Positions 46,742-57,118 of a DNA stretch of 64,000 nucleotides are shown here, piece after piece. Source of the DNA: Pseudoalteromonas luteoviolacea DSM 6061 (GTDB taxonomy: Bacteria; Pseudomonadota; Gammaproteobacteria; Enterobacterales; Alteromonadaceae); NCBI RefSeq assembly GCF_001625655.1, contig NZ_AUYB01000024.1, positions 62,001 to 126,000 of the forward strand, read 5' to 3'. Position numbers and translations under genes: made by a program. Each line of letters begins with the position of its first letter. Position 1 is the first letter of the stretch. The notes beneath the pieces are model-generated. The model saw only the letters and a program-made list of their open reading frames with translations, had not been told where the DNA came from and searched no databases.

Positions 46742-48121
46742 TTAATTTTGTTGATGATAAGACGCTTCGATCTTATACAGCTTATGTCGAATAAAGTAGA
46801 GAAATAGCAGGGAAGGCAGCACCATTAAAGCCGTTATCACAAAGAAAACAGCCCAGTCTCCATCTAACCAATCATCAATTACCACCCCACTATAACTTGA
46901 TAGTAGTGTTCGACTTAAACTCCCCAGTGAAGCGAGCAAGGCATAGTGAGTAGCGCTGAAGGTTCTGTCACACAACATCGAGATAAATGCAACTAAGGCA
47001 ACGAGCGACCAGGCCTGAGTGAATCCATCTATTACGATTGCAAGTGCATACAAGTGCTCCTTTGGCCCAGCAACTGCGATCCAAGAGAACATTAAATTTG
47101 ATGCGGCCATTGCGAGTCCACTGATAAATAGGCCTTTGACTATGCCATATTTGTGGTTGAATATGCTGCCTAAAAATGCGAATACTATGGTGATTAAGCC
47201 GGTACCAAGCTTGGAATATTGTGCAATTTGAGTGTTGCTAAAGCCTATCTCTTTATAAAACACAATAGACATGCGAGCCAAGAAAGCTTCACCGATTTTA
47301 AATAAAAATATAAAGGTGAGCAGAGCAAGTGCGGTGCTGACACCATTATTTTTGAAGAAGCTAACAAAGGGAGCGACGACTGTCACACCTAACCAGGCTA
47401 GCAACTTATTGACTCGGGAGTTGCCTAGAGATGACAGTTTGTCTTCATAGGCTTGTTGGATCTGAGCTTGTGCAGTATCTCGGTGTGACTCAGGCTCTTT
47501 GGCAAACAGTGTTACTATGACCAATAAACACATGATCCCTGAAAGCACTAAATATACATCTGGCCACTCAACATAGGGTAAATCTGCAGCAAAAAATGGA
47601 ATTGCGCCAAGCAACGCATAACCAGTCCACCAGCCTGAAGTGGCCATCGCTGCGGCTGCTGTGGACTTTTCACTTTCAGCTTGTGGCAGGATATCAATAC
47701 GGTAGCCGTCAATTGCAATGTCGTGAGTTGCCGCAAAAAGCGCAATCAAAAAGCATAATAAAGCCGCATGAAATAATTGATTCTGTAAGTCAATAAAAGC
47801 CAAGCCAACCGCACTGACGGTAATGACTGTTTGTCCTAAAAGTATCCAGCTTCGCCTTTGCCCTAGCTTTGAGCCTATAAAGGGCAGTGCTAAGCGATCT
47901 ACGAGTGGCGACCACAAAAAGTTGATTGTGTAAGCACTGAATACAATACCAAATAAGCCAATTAGACTTCGACTTAATCCTTCGTCTTTAAGCCATGCCG
48001 ACATGACTGACCCAATAAGAACCCAAGGAAAGCCTTGACTCATACCAAAAGCAAATACAGTCAATAATCGCTTATCTTTATAATAACTTAAATACTTAGC
48101 AATACTTGTTGTGGTCGCCAT
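46742..48121 (-). CDS. AmpG-like muropeptide/MFS permease
   Basis: A 459-residue protein with twelve predicted helices. It begins (MATTTSIAKYLSYYKDKRLLTVFAFGMSQGFPWVLIGSVMSAWLKDEG) and has FSAYTINFLWSPLVDRLALP, typical of AmpG, which imports anhydromuropeptides for cell-wall recycling. A TTG at 48133 could start four residues earlier, overlapping the PPIase stop. The partner gene order AmpG-PPIase-YajG resembles the ampG-yajG pair of E. coli. Confidence 0.85.
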   Translation of the reverse strand: MATTTSIAKYLSYYKDKRLLTVFAFGMSQGFPWVLIGSVMSAWLKDEGLSRSLIGLFGIVFSAYTINFLWSPLVDRLALPFIGSKLGQRRSWILLGQTVITVSAVGLAFIDLQNQLFHAALLCFLIALFAATHDIAIDGYRIDILPQAESEKSTAAAAMATSGWWTGYALLGAIPFFAADLPYVEWPDVYLVLSGIMCLLVIVTLFAKEPESHRDTAQAQIQQAYEDKLSSLGNSRVNKLLAWLGVTVVAPFVSFFKNNGVSTALALLTFIFLFKIGEAFLARMSIVFYKEIGFSNTQIAQYSKLGTGLITIVFAFLGSIFNHKYGIVKGLFISGLAMAASNLMFSWIAVAGPKEHLYALAIVIDGFTQAWSLVALVAFISMLCDRTFSATHYALLASLGSLSRTLLSSYSGVVIDDWLDGDWAVFFVITALMVLPSLLFLYFIRHKLYKIEASYHQQN

Positions 48122-48129
48122 AGTATGTG

Positions 48130-48753
48130 TCAAAACTCTTCAGCAGGTAAAATATCAATGCTGTGAATGATAACGGCTGTTTTAGGAATAAAGCTGTATC
48201 CCAACTTTTTATTGTAGCCAGTTTCAACTTGCATGATTTTATCTAGCGTCTCGTACCCGTCTGTGACATTGCCAAATACCGCAAAGCCCCAACCCCTTCC
48301 AGGATTTAAATGGTCGTTATCATCCATATTGAAAAAGAACTGTCTCGTACCTGAATGAGGTTTGTTGTCTTGATAAGCCATTGCAACAGAGTACATATCG
48401 TTTTTCATGCCATTGCCACTTTCATTAAAGATGGGCTTTCTTTCAAACATACCGTCATAGTCTTTGTCGTATCCACCGCCTTGAATAACAAAGTCTTTCT
48501 CATTGGCTTCGTCACGTTCAACACGATGAAAAACAGAACCTTTATAGTCGTCATTTACTACATAGGTGAGAAAGTTATTTACGGTGATTGGCGATCTTGA
48601 GCGATCTAGCTCTACAGTAATTTTGCCAAGTGATGTGTTGATTTGTACTTTTGGAAATAGGTTATCTTTTTGTACAAATCGTCCTTCTTTATTGCCAGCA
48701 ATGGTCATAGTGCTCGCAAGGAAAGTAAATATGAGTATCGCGCTACGGATCAT
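48130..48753 (-). CDS. Cyclophilin-type peptidyl-prolyl isomerase, exported
   Basis: A 207-residue protein with a signal peptide (MIRSAILIFTFLASTMTIAG) and a cyclophilin domain. The catalytic FHRV is present (KGSVFHRVERDE), as are FVIQGGGYD, SGTRQFFFNMDDND and the C-terminal FAVFGNVTDGYETLDKI. It should act in the periplasm on proline bonds. It lies between ampG and yajG in the same orientation. Confidence 0.9.
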   Translation of the reverse strand: MIRSAILIFTFLASTMTIAGNKEGRFVQKDNLFPKVQINTSLGKITVELDRSRSPITVNNFLTYVVNDDYKGSVFHRVERDEANEKDFVIQGGGYDKDYDGMFERKPIFNESGNGMKNDMYSVAMAYQDNKPHSGTRQFFFNMDDNDHLNPGRGWGFAVFGNVTDGYETLDKIMQVETGYNKKLGYSFIPKTAVIIHSIDILPAEEF

Positions 48754-48769
48754 CTGTGTCCCTTATACT

Positions 48770-49333
48770 TTATTGTGAGATGAATTGAACAAGCTCTTGA
48801 TCTTTTATCATATGTGCCACCAGCTGTTGGGCAAGCACATTTAGTTGGCCTTCTACTTTGGCTTGATCGTGTTTCAGCGAGCCTGTCAGCTTTCTATTAC
48901 CTGTAAAAGATTTAACAAATGTGCTTTTGCCTTTAGTGACCGTAACCACAAATTCCGCTTGTGCATTGCTTTCATGTTTTGTATAAGTTTCAGAAACGAG
49001 CGCTAAAAACTGCTTGATTTGCACTGTAACTTGCACATTTGCGTTGCGTACGACATCTGCGCCATTGGTTGTAAATGCATCATTGATCAACGCTGATAGA
49101 GTCACCGGCAAGTTTGCATCTGGTAAATACACCGCAGGCTCTCTGTCGAGCACTTTAACCGTGAACTTAGAGGTTCTGAGGTCTTCCACTTTTACAGACA
49201 CAGGTTGATTAATGCTTGTTACTTGTCCCGCAGAGTAACTTGGGCTAAGGATCACTGCCTTTGGTGAACTAGCACACCCTGATAGCAGAGTCACTAGACC
49301 TACGACAGCCAGTGATTTAACAATATTAGCCAT
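48770..49333 (-). CDS. yajG: YajG-family lipoprotein
   Basis: A 187-residue protein with a lipobox (VGLVTLLSGCASS) and the YajG pattern: VSVKVEDLRTSKFTVKV, then a C-terminal QLNVLAQQLVAHMIKDQELVQFI. It would be lipidated at the Cys and anchored to a membrane. Function is unknown. Adjacent to the PPIase and ampG, which repeats E. coli's ampG-yajG neighbourhood. Confidence 0.85.
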   Translation of the reverse strand: MANIVKSLAVVGLVTLLSGCASSPKAVILSPSYSAGQVTSINQPVSVKVEDLRTSKFTVKVLDREPAVYLPDANLPVTLSALINDAFTTNGADVVRNANVQVTVQIKQFLALVSETYTKHESNAQAEFVVTVTKGKSTFVKSFTGNRKLTGSLKHDQAKVEGQLNVLAQQLVAHMIKDQELVQFISQ

Positions 49334-49336
49334 AGA

Positions 49337-50491
49337 TTAGCTCCTTTTTATTACACTTAATACAGTAAATTTCTTGTTATTGCCAAGTACCTTACAGTTC
49401 CCGAATAGACGCTGCAACTTGTCTTGGTAGTCTAAATGTCGATTGCCGATAATTCTGAGCTCTCCGCCATTTCGAAGTGTATGTTTGGCCTGTAAGAACA
49501 TTTGCCAAGCAATGTGATCCGTGATGGCTTGTGCTTGATGAAATGGGGGATTGCAAAGCACTAAATCGGCACTGTTGGGAGCAAAATCAGTGAGGCAATC
49601 ATTGTGTATAAATTGGCAATCAGTCAAGCGTGTTGGTAAATTATGGCTAACATTTTGCTGGGCACTGGCGACTGCCATTGCTGATTCATCCACGAAAGTG
49701 ACCTTGCTATTAGGCATTCGGTTCAATACCTGTAGCCCAATTACGCCATTGCCACAGCCCAGATCGATGACCTTCAGCGGCTTCTTACCCGCAGGTAGGT
49801 AATTTAGAAAAAACCTTGCACCGATATCAAGGGAATCTCTTGAGAAGACATTCGCGTGATTAAAAAGCGTAAAGTCTGTATTTTCTAGAGCCCATGAAGC
49901 AGGGAATTTACTTGCGACTGGTTTTGCAGTGGTGTTAGAAAAAATCAAACGAGATTTTTTAACTGCGAGACTGGTTTTTGGCTCTGATAAAAAATGATTG
50001 AATGATTTTAGTGTCGAAGTATGTATCTCTTTTGCTTTGCCCGCTGCGATGACAGGAATATCTGCTGGCAGATGACTAAGTAGAGAGAGTTGATATTGCA
50101 AGAATCCCGCATTTTTGGGAATTTTAATAAGTACCAAGTCAATTTCTGTTGGTAAGTTTGCCAAGCTGTCCAAAAATGTGACGTGCTCACTTGGCAGCTG
50201 ATTTTCAATCAAGTTGTGTTGACAGGCTGCCTTACTAACAAAAGAATCACTTACGAAAAAAAGAGAAGGTAAGACTTGTTCTTTGGCGTATATGATACTG
50301 GTCGCACAACAGAGTGCCCCAAAGCTATCGTTAAGAATTAAGACGCTCTGTGCGTTAGGATATTCTGATGTTATATGATCAAGAAGGTATTCGTCTGCGG
50401 CATCCCATGCTTGTAGACTGCGATTTTTTTGTTCAAGAGGAAATCGATGTAATATGAACGGATGGTTTGCGAGTACCGCTTCGGTTGTCAT
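49337..50491 (-). CDS. rlmG: 23S rRNA (guanine-N2) methyltransferase RlmG
   Basis: A 384-residue two-domain methyltransferase. The ATG at 50491 gives MTTEAVLANHPFILHRFP, which aligns in length with E. coli RlmG. LQAWDAADEYLL and HANVFSRDSLDIGARFFL match the E. coli protein, the SAM site is VIDLGCGNGVIGL, and the catalytic motif is LVLCNPPFHQ. RlmG methylates G1835 of 23S rRNA. It follows yajG with three bases between. Confidence 0.9.
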   Translation of the reverse strand: MTTEAVLANHPFILHRFPLEQKNRSLQAWDAADEYLLDHITSEYPNAQSVLILNDSFGALCCATSIIYAKEQVLPSLFFVSDSFVSKAACQHNLIENQLPSEHVTFLDSLANLPTEIDLVLIKIPKNAGFLQYQLSLLSHLPADIPVIAAGKAKEIHTSTLKSFNHFLSEPKTSLAVKKSRLIFSNTTAKPVASKFPASWALENTDFTLFNHANVFSRDSLDIGARFFLNYLPAGKKPLKVIDLGCGNGVIGLQVLNRMPNSKVTFVDESAMAVASAQQNVSHNLPTRLTDCQFIHNDCLTDFAPNSADLVLCNPPFHQAQAITDHIAWQMFLQAKHTLRNGGELRIIGNRHLDYQDKLQRLFGNCKVLGNNKKFTVLSVIKRS

Positions 50492-50530
50492 AGTTCTATT
50501 TTTTTCACTAAATTGTGGGTGCATAATAAC

Positions 50531-51112
50531 ATGTCAAAGCTGAACAAAGAATGTTTGCCTGAAGGCTTTCACTATTTTCCTAAGGGCATTTCGTTTGATA
50601 AAAGTTTAGCGTTATATGAACATTTACGTACACAATTACCTTGGCAACAGCCAGAAATACGTGTTTATGGAAAAATGCACAAAATCCCTCGCTTGCAATG
50701 CTTTGTTGCTGATCAGAGTGTCAATTACGGCTATTCGGGCAAGCAGCTCGACAATTGCGGATGGTTACCTGTTTTAAGTGCGATTAGAACACGTTTGCAA
50801 CGGCAATATGGTCAATCTTTTAATGCACTTTTGCTCAATTGGTATCGAAATGGGCAAGATACGATGGGGTGGCACAGTGATGATGAACAGGAGTTGGGTC
50901 ATGAGCCAATGATTGTATCCGTTTCTTTGGGAGCATCAAGATTATTTAAGATACGTAACAAAGTGACACGGGAAACCAACTCAATACTGTTAGAGACCGG
51001 TAGCTTTTTGGTGATGTCTGGACGCAGTCAGAATGACTTTGAACACAGTTTGCCCAAGCAAGCAAAAGTGTCTCAAGGTCGAATAAACCTTACATTTAGA
51101 ACAGTTGGTTAA
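50531..51112 (+). CDS. AlkB-like 2-oxoglutarate/Fe(II) dioxygenase
   Basis: A 193-residue dioxygenase beginning MSKLNKECLPEGFHYFPKG. The iron ligands are in MGWHSDDEQEL (HxD) and the distal His in NDFEHSLPKQ; the 2-oxoglutarate Arg lies in the C-terminal RINLTFRTVG. It should repair alkylated bases by oxidation, as in ALKBH2/3-like short forms. No SOS or Ada box is obvious. It is divergent from rlmG, with 39 bp between the preferred starts. Confidence 0.88.
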   Translation: MSKLNKECLPEGFHYFPKGISFDKSLALYEHLRTQLPWQQPEIRVYGKMHKIPRLQCFVADQSVNYGYSGKQLDNCGWLPVLSAIRTRLQRQYGQSFNALLLNWYRNGQDTMGWHSDDEQELGHEPMIVSVSLGASRLFKIRNKVTRETNSILLETGSFLVMSGRSQNDFEHSLPKQAKVSQGRINLTFRTVG

Positions 51113-51177
51113 TTTAGCCTATCCGCGTATAGTATATGGCAATTTATAAGAACAACTGTGAAAAGGGCACTATTTAG

Positions 51178-51492
51178 ATGTCAATGCAGCAACAAATCCA
51201 TGCAAAACTTGCCGACGCCATTGCGTGTACGCACCTTGATGTTATTAATGAAAGTCATATGCACAGTCGTGGCACTGAATCACATTTCAAAGTCATCGTC
51301 GTCAGCGAAGAATTTGCTGGGTTGCGGCTTTTACCGAGGCATAGACGTATAAATGAAGTGTTAAAGCTCGAGTTGGCAAATGATATTCATGCATTAGCAA
51401 TTCATGCATACACCCCCGAGGAGTTTGACGAAACAGCGCACCAAGTGCCAGCGTCTCCCAACTGTTTAGGTGGCTCAAAGTTTGATAAATAG
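51178..51492 (+). CDS. bolA: BolA-family protein
   Basis: A 104-residue BolA protein: INESHMHSRGTESHFKVIVVSEEFAGLRLLPRHRRINEVLKLELANDIHALAIHAYTPEEF. The conserved His residues near 28 and 69 and the C-terminal helix fit. BolA interacts with monothiol glutaredoxins in Fe-S regulation and also binds DNA. A conserved SPNC near the C-terminus resembles E. coli's SPPC. The ATG at 51178 or 51184 could start. Confidence 0.92.
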   Translation: MSMQQQIHAKLADAIACTHLDVINESHMHSRGTESHFKVIVVSEEFAGLRLLPRHRRINEVLKLELANDIHALAIHAYTPEEFDETAHQVPASPNCLGGSKFDK

Positions 51493-51632
51493 CTGATCAG
51501 ACCTGTATTTGGACGATCAGACATTACACTATAGGCAATTTTTGGCACCCTCTTTGACAAGCTTCATGACTTTAAGTGGTAGAGATGTGCCTTAACTAAT
51601 TGAAACATATTCAAAATTTAGTAGGAAACAAA

Positions 51633-52823
51633 ATGGTAATTAAGCCGAAGATCCGTGGTTTTATCTGTACCAATGCTCATCCAGCTGGTTGTGCTGCGCA
51701 TGTTGAAGAGCAAATTGCATACGTAAAGCAGCAAGGTGAATTACAAAATGGACCAAAGAATGTACTGGTTATCGGCGCGTCAACTGGTTATGGTTTAGCT
51801 ACACGTATTACTGCTGCGTTCGGCTCTGGCGCAAAAACACTGGGCATCTTCTTCGAAAAAGAAGGGACAGAAAAGAAAACAGCTTCAGCAGGTTGGTACA
51901 ATACTGCGGCTTTCCAAAATGCGGCTGACAAAGCTGGATTATGGTCGAAGAACATCAATGGCGACGCGTTCTCAAATGAACTAAAAGAAAAAGCAGTTGA
52001 GACCATCAAAGCAGAGATGGGCAAGGTTGACTTAGTTATCTACAGCTTAGCTTCTCCTCGTCGTACAGATCCAAAGACGGGTGAAACACACAGCTCTGTG
52101 CTTAAGCCGATCGGCGAAGCAATTACCACTAAAAACTTAAATACTTCAAAGCGCGTTATTGACGAAGTAAGCGTTGAAGCTGCAAATGAAGATGAAATCG
52201 CCAATACGGTAAAAGTGATGGGCGGTGAAGATTGGGAGCTTTGGTTAGAAGCGCTAAAAGAAGCTGATGTATTGGCTGACAACTTCAAAACAACAGCATA
52301 TACCTATATTGGTAAAGAACTGACATGGCCAATTTATGGTCACGCAACCATTGGTAAAGCGAAAGAAGACTTAGACCGTGCTGCAGAAGCGATTAAAGCA
52401 TCAACTGCTGCATTGAATGGCGAAGCATACGTGTCTTCTTTGAATGCAGTTGTAACGCAAGCAAGTTCTGCAATCCCAATTATGCCACTATATATTTCAG
52501 CACTGTTTAAAGTAACGAAAGAAGACGGTACTTACGAGGGGACAATTGAGCAGATCCATGGCCTATTCAATGAAAACCTATACAGCGACGCGCCACGTTT
52601 CGACGAAGGTGGTCACTTGTTCCAAAACTATAAAGAATTGGAAGACGGTGTTCAGGCACGTATTCAGCAAATTTGGGACACAGTAGATACTGATACAATT
52701 GACTCGTTAACTGATTACGAAGGTTATCATAACGAATTCTTAAAATTATTTGGTTTTGGCGTAGATGGCGTCGACTATGAAGCCGATGTAAATACTGTTG
52801 TTGAAATCAATGGTTTAGTATAA
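51633..52823 (+). CDS. fabV: Enoyl-ACP reductase FabV
   Basis: A 396-residue NADH-dependent reductase. TAGGAAAC is the ribosome site, and VIKPKIRGFICTNAHPAGC is the characteristic start. The nucleotide site is VLVIGASTGYGLATR, and the active-site motif YTYIGKELTWPIYGHATIGKAK has the Y-X8-K arrangement of FabV. It reduces trans-2-enoyl-ACP; it is the triclosan-insensitive type. TTGAA-N5-TTCAA (51600-51614) lies just upstream. Confidence 0.95.
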   Translation: MVIKPKIRGFICTNAHPAGCAAHVEEQIAYVKQQGELQNGPKNVLVIGASTGYGLATRITAAFGSGAKTLGIFFEKEGTEKKTASAGWYNTAAFQNAADKAGLWSKNINGDAFSNELKEKAVETIKAEMGKVDLVIYSLASPRRTDPKTGETHSSVLKPIGEAITTKNLNTSKRVIDEVSVEAANEDEIANTVKVMGGEDWELWLEALKEADVLADNFKTTAYTYIGKELTWPIYGHATIGKAKEDLDRAAEAIKASTAALNGEAYVSSLNAVVTQASSAIPIMPLYISALFKVTKEDGTYEGTIEQIHGLFNENLYSDAPRFDEGGHLFQNYKELEDGVQARIQQIWDTVDTDTIDSLTDYEGYHNEFLKLFGFGVDGVDYEADVNTVVEINGLV

Positions 52824-52836
52824 TTTTTATACTTTG

Positions 52837-52870
52837 GGCGAAGCATTCTAGCTTCGCCTTTCAATTTTTC
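52837..52870 (+). terminator. Terminator after fabV
   Basis: GGCGAAGC (52837-52844), 6-base loop, GCTTCGCC (52851-52858), then TTTCAATTTTTC. Confidence 0.85.
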
Positions 52871-53191
52871 TTTCCCTGATCCAATCACTTCACTTTCTCA
52901 ATCAATACCACTTTGGTCTATATTGATTTAATCGCAATTAGCTGAACTGAGCTAAAACCATTGTTAAGTCGTATTAATTTGATAATTGTACTCGCATAGT
53001 CAGGGCGATTAATGTTAAAATTGCGGAAATATGTGAGGACTATATATCACGGCGCTTATTTTTGGTTGATTTGGCTTTTGTCAAGTCATAGACATGATGA
53101 GCGGGTTCTTTGATACCAAAAACTGATGAGATGGCTGCCGTGGTAAGTAAAGATTTTTCAATTTCTTTCCGTTAATGTAATGCAAGTGCGT
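52871..53191 (+). other. nqr upstream region without protein genes
   Basis: About 320 bp between the fabV terminator and nqrA. It has TTAGCT-N6-AGCTAA (52938-52955) and AT-rich segments around TTGATA (52978) and TAAAAT, which may hold the nqr promoter, but I cannot settle on a single one. No convincing ORF is seen. The nqrA ATG lacks a clear ribosome site. Confidence 0.4.
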
Positions 53192-54535
53192 ATGATCAAC
53201 ATAAAAAAAGGTCTGGACTTACCCATAGAGGGCGCACCACAGCAAGCTATTCATGATGGCGCTGCCATCAAACGTGTAGCTGTGCTTGGTGAAGAGTTTA
53301 TTGGTATGCGTCCAACCATGCATGTTCGCGTGGATGACCAAGTCAAAAAAGGCCAAGTTCTTTTTGAAGACAAAAAGAACCCAGGTGTCAAGTTTACTGC
53401 GCCAGCCTCTGGTGTAGTTAAAGAAATCAACCGTGGTGCTAAGCGTGTGCTTCAATCAGTAGTGATTGAGGTACAAGGCAATGAGCAAATCACTTTTGAC
53501 AAGTTCTCGGCTGCTGATTTAAGCAACCTAGATCGTGAGAAAGTGAAAGAAGTGCTTATTGAATCTGGTCAGTGGCCAGCGCTTCGTGCACGTCCATTTA
53601 GCCGTGTAGCAGTGCCTAGTGCAGCTCCGAGCTCAATTTTCGTGACAGCCATCGATACTAACCCATTAGCAGCAGATCCAGCCGTGATCATTGCCGATAA
53701 CGTGGAAGCGTTTGAAGCCGGTCTAGCCGTTGTGTCTCGTTTAACTGATGGCAAAGTTTTCGTATGTAAGCAGTCAGGTAGTAAAGTACCTAGCTCGTCA
53801 TTGTCACAAGTTGAAGTTCATGAGTTCGCTGGCGTTCACCCAGCAGGCTTAGTGGGCACTCACATCCACAACTTAGATGCAGTTGGTGCAGACAAGCAGG
53901 TTTGGCACTTAGGTTACCAGGACGTTATTGCGTTTGGTAAGCTGTTCCTAACCGGCGAGATCTACACAGACCGAGTTGTTTCTTTAGCAGGTCCTCGCGT
54001 AAAGAATCCTCGTTTAGTTAAGACTCAAATTGGTGCGTCGCTAACAGATTTAGTATCAGGTGAAGTTGAAGACGGTGATAACCGAGTCATTTCTGGCTCT
54101 GTGTTAGCTGGTAAAACAGCAACCGGCCCTCACGCTTTCCTTGGTCGTTATCACGTACAGGTTTCAGTGCTTCTTGAAGGTCGTGAGAAAGAGTTATTTG
54201 GCTGGATTGCGCCAGGTAGCAACAAATTCTCAGTAACACGTACATTCATTTCACACTTAGCACCTAGCCGTTTGTTCAAGATGACAACGTCTACTGGTGG
54301 TTCTAAGCGTGCGATGGTGCCAATTGGCAACTATGAGCGTGTTATGCCTTTGGACATCCTACCAACGCTATTACTTCGTGATCTTATCGCAGGCGATTTA
54401 GACAGTGCTATCTCACTAGGTGCACTTGAGCTTGATGAAGAAGATTTAGCATTGTGTACCTTCGTATGTCCGGGCAAGTATGATTATGGTTTAATCCTGC
54501 GTGATTGCCTGACTACTATTGAGAAGGAAGGTTAA
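53192..54535 (+). CDS. nqrA: Na+-translocating NADH:quinone reductase subunit A
   Basis: A 447-residue soluble subunit. It starts [23 protein letters not shown], matching Vibrio NqrA, from ATG 53192 (an ATG at 53180 would add four residues). [36 protein letters not shown] and the C-terminal [25 protein letters not shown] are family features. NqrA helps bind quinone on the cytoplasmic side of the complex. It is the first gene of nqrABCDEF. Confidence 0.97.
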   Translation: MINIKKGLDLPIEGAPQQAIHDGAAIKRVAVLGEEFIGMRPTMHVRVDDQVKKGQVLFEDKKNPGVKFTAPASGVVKEINRGAKRVLQSVVIEVQGNEQITFDKFSAADLSNLDREKVKEVLIESGQWPALRARPFSRVAVPSAAPSSIFVTAIDTNPLAADPAVIIADNVEAFEAGLAVVSRLTDGKVFVCKQSGSKVPSSSLSQVEVHEFAGVHPAGLVGTHIHNLDAVGADKQVWHLGYQDVIAFGKLFLTGEIYTDRVVSLAGPRVKNPRLVKTQIGASLTDLVSGEVEDGDNRVISGSVLAGKTATGPHAFLGRYHVQVSVLLEGREKELFGWIAPGSNKFSVTRTFISHLAPSRLFKMTTSTGGSKRAMVPIGNYERVMPLDILPTLLLRDLIAGDLDSAISLGALELDEEDLALCTFVCPGKYDYGLILRDCLTTIEKEG

Positions 54536-54537
54536 AA

Positions 54538-55737
54538 ATGGCCTTAAAGAAATTTTTAGAAGACATTGAACCTCACTTTGAACCAGGTGGAAAACACGAG
54601 AAGTGGTATGCGCTTTATGAAGCAATCGCGACGGTTTTCTATACGCCTGGTTATGTAAACAAAGGCGGCACGCACGTGCGTGACAACATCGACCTAAAAC
54701 GTATCATGATTTTGGTATGGATGGCGACGTTCCCGGCTATGTTCTTTGGTATGTTCAACATCGGTCACCAAGCAGCAATCGCAATTGGTAACGGTTTTGA
54801 CATCGCAAACACTTGGCAGGCTGGTATTTTCCAAGCGCTAGGTGGCGAGCTGACAGCGACTTCCGGCTGGGCCGCAAAAATGTTTTATGGTGCGTGTTTC
54901 TTCCTACCTATTTACGGAACAGTGTTCATCGTAGGTGGTTTTTGGGAAGTGCTGTTCGCATCAGTGCGTAAGCATGAAGTAAACGAAGGTTTCTTCGTAA
55001 CTTCAGTTTTATTTGCATTGATCCTGCCTGCAACAATTCCATTATGGCAAGTTGCACTAGGTATCACATTCGGTGTTGTAGTTGCTAAAGAAGTATTCGG
55101 TGGTACTGGCCGTAACTTCCTTAACCCTGCACTAGCTGGTCGTGCGTTCCTTTTCTTCGCATACCCAGGTGATATCTCAGGTGACACAGTATGGACAGCA
55201 GTAGATTCATTCTCTGGTGCAACATACCTTGGTCAAGCAGCGATTGGTTCATTAGATTACAACAACATGCAGTTGTGGTGGGATGCTTTCTACGGCTTCA
55301 TCCAAGGTTCAGTAGGTGAAACGTCGACGCTAGCACTTGCAATTGGTGGCTTGTTCTTGATGTATGTTCGTATCGCGTCATGGCGCATCGTACTGGGTAC
55401 ATTCCTAGGTATGGTTGTTATGTCAACGCTATTGAACATGATTGGCTCTGACACGAACGCGACATTTGCTATGCCTTGGCATTGGCACTTAGTACTTGGT
55501 GGTTTTGCATTTGGTATGTTCTTTATGGCGACTGACCCAGTTTCTGCGTCTTTCACAGATAAAGGTAAATGGGCATACGGTGCACTAATTGGTGTTATGG
55601 TTGTACTTATCCGTGTTGTTAACCCTGCATACCCAGAAGGTATGATGTTAGCAATTCTATTCGCTAACCTATTCGCACCGCTATTCGACCACTTTGTAGT
55701 GCAGTCTAATGTGAAGAGGAGATTGGCACGTGTCTAG
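54538..55737 (+). CDS. nqrB: Na+-translocating NADH:quinone reductase subunit B
   Basis: A 399-residue subunit with about ten membrane helices. The FMN-attachment motif SGAT is visible in [10 protein letters not shown], with the Thr at residue 229. [19 protein letters not shown] and [23 protein letters not shown] are conserved. It carries covalent FMN and riboflavin and forms part of the sodium channel. It begins two bases after nqrA and overlaps nqrC by eight bases. Confidence 0.97.
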   Translation: MALKKFLEDIEPHFEPGGKHEKWYALYEAIATVFYTPGYVNKGGTHVRDNIDLKRIMILVWMATFPAMFFGMFNIGHQAAIAIGNGFDIANTWQAGIFQALGGELTATSGWAAKMFYGACFFLPIYGTVFIVGGFWEVLFASVRKHEVNEGFFVTSVLFALILPATIPLWQVALGITFGVVVAKEVFGGTGRNFLNPALAGRAFLFFAYPGDISGDTVWTAVDSFSGATYLGQAAIGSLDYNNMQLWWDAFYGFIQGSVGETSTLALAIGGLFLMYVRIASWRIVLGTFLGMVVMSTLLNMIGSDTNATFAMPWHWHLVLGGFAFGMFFMATDPVSASFTDKGKWAYGALIGVMVVLIRVVNPAYPEGMMLAILFANLFAPLFDHFVVQSNVKRRLARV

Positions 55738-56476
55738 TAACAATGAAACTATCGGCAAAACGTTAGGCGTTGTTGTTGGTCTATGTTTAGTGTGTGCGAT
55801 CGTCGTATCTTTTGCGGCAGTACAGTTACGCCCACTACAGCAAGCTAACAAAATTGAAGACGTTCAACGTAACATTCTAGCTGCGGCTGGTTTTAAAGAC
55901 GTTGAAAACGTTGCACAAAAGTACAATGAAGTCATTGACGCACGCGTTGTTGACTTCAAGTCTGGTGACTTTGTTGAAACAGATCCTAACTCGTTCGACT
56001 TCACGATGACTAAGTTCGACGCAGAGCGCAGCTTTGCACTTCCGAAAGAAGATGACTTAGCTGGCGTACTTCGTATGACGCATGAGTCTCCAGTATACCT
56101 AGCTAAGAACAGCAATGGTCAGGTTGAATCAGTTATTCTGCCTATCCAAGGTTACGGCCTATGGGGCATCATGTACGGTTTCATCGCACTAGACCTTGAT
56201 ACGAAAACGATTAAAGCAATCAATTTCTATCAGCACAACGAAACTGCGGGTCTTGGTGGCGAAATCCAGAACCCTAAGTGGACAGCTACTTGGGAAGGCA
56301 AGCAACTACCTGTAGATATCGTAAAAGGCACAGCTGGTAGCGATGTAAACAAAGTAGATGGAATATCTGGTGCGACACTAACGTCAAACGGTGTTGAGAA
56401 CACATTCAAGTTCTGGACAGGCGATAAAGCGTTTGGTCCATTCCTAGCGAAAGTACGTGAAGGGGCATTGAACTAA
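55730..56476 (+). CDS. nqrC: Na+-translocating NADH:quinone reductase subunit C
   Basis: A 248-residue subunit with a single N-terminal helix ([20 protein letters not shown]) and a periplasmic FMN-binding domain. The covalent FMN threonine lies in [14 protein letters not shown], at about residue 216. Starts with GTG overlapping nqrB. ApbE, encoded downstream, attaches FMN to NqrB and NqrC. Confidence 0.96.
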   Translation: MSSNNETIGKTLGVVVGLCLVCAIVVSFAAVQLRPLQQANKIEDVQRNILAAAGFKDVENVAQKYNEVIDARVVDFKSGDFVETDPNSFDFTMTKFDAERSFALPKEDDLAGVLRMTHESPVYLAKNSNGQVESVILPIQGYGLWGIMYGFIALDLDTKTIKAINFYQHNETAGLGGEIQNPKWTATWEGKQLPVDIVKGTAGSDVNKVDGISGATLTSNGVENTFKFWTGDKAFGPFLAKVREGALN

Positions 56477-57108
56477 TGGCTAATGCAAAAGAAATGAAGG
56501 AAGTCTTGTTAGGACCAGTCTTCGCAAACAACCCGATTGCTCTGCAAGTACTGGGTATTTGTTCTGCGCTAGCGGTTACTTCAAGCCTTAAAAATGCACT
56601 TATCATGTCACTTGCTTTGACTGTGGTAACTGCGTTCTCAAGTTTATTTATCTCGTTGATCCGTAACCACATTCCGTCAAGTGTACGTATCATCGTTCAA
56701 ATGACAATTATTGCATCATTGGTAATCGTTGTTGACCAGACACTTCAAGCATTCGTATATGCAACGGCTAAAGAACTAACGGTATTCGTTGGTCTAATCA
56801 TTACAAACTGTATCGTAATGGGTCGTGCAGAAGCTTATGCAATGAAGTCACCACCGCTTATGTCTTTCTTAGACGGTATTGGTAACGGTCTTGGTTACTC
56901 AGTAGTTCTACTTACAATTGGCTTTGTACGTGAGCTATTCGGTGCAGGTGCACTATTTGGTGTTGAAATCCTTCCGCTAGTTTCTGACGGTGGTTGGTAC
57001 CAGCCAATGGGTCTATTAATTATGCCATTCAGTTCATTCTTCTTAGTTGGTTTCTTCATTTGGGTACTTCGTACTTATAAGAAAGACCAAGTAGAAGCGA
57101 AGGCATAA
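56476..57108 (+). CDS. nqrD: Na+-translocating NADH:quinone reductase subunit D
   Basis: A 210-residue six-helix membrane subunit. [26 protein letters not shown] and the [18 protein letters not shown] motif carry the Cys thought to ligate the membrane iron centre with NqrE. It overlaps nqrC by one base (TAATG). Confidence 0.97.
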   Translation: MANAKEMKEVLLGPVFANNPIALQVLGICSALAVTSSLKNALIMSLALTVVTAFSSLFISLIRNHIPSSVRIIVQMTIIASLVIVVDQTLQAFVYATAKELTVFVGLIITNCIVMGRAEAYAMKSPPLMSFLDGIGNGLGYSVVLLTIGFVRELFGAGALFGVEILPLVSDGGWYQPMGLLIMPFSSFFLVGFFIWVLRTYKKDQVEAKA

Positions 57109-57118
57109 GGGGAGAAAG

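Noticed and set aside
51600..51614. TTGAA-N5-TTCAA before fabV as a FadR/PsrA-type operator
   Set aside because: Short AT-rich inverted repeat without further consensus bases; chance is likely.
52978..53060. CRP-like TGTGA...TCAC near nqrA
   Set aside because: The half-sites are ten bases apart rather than six, so they do not make a CRP site.
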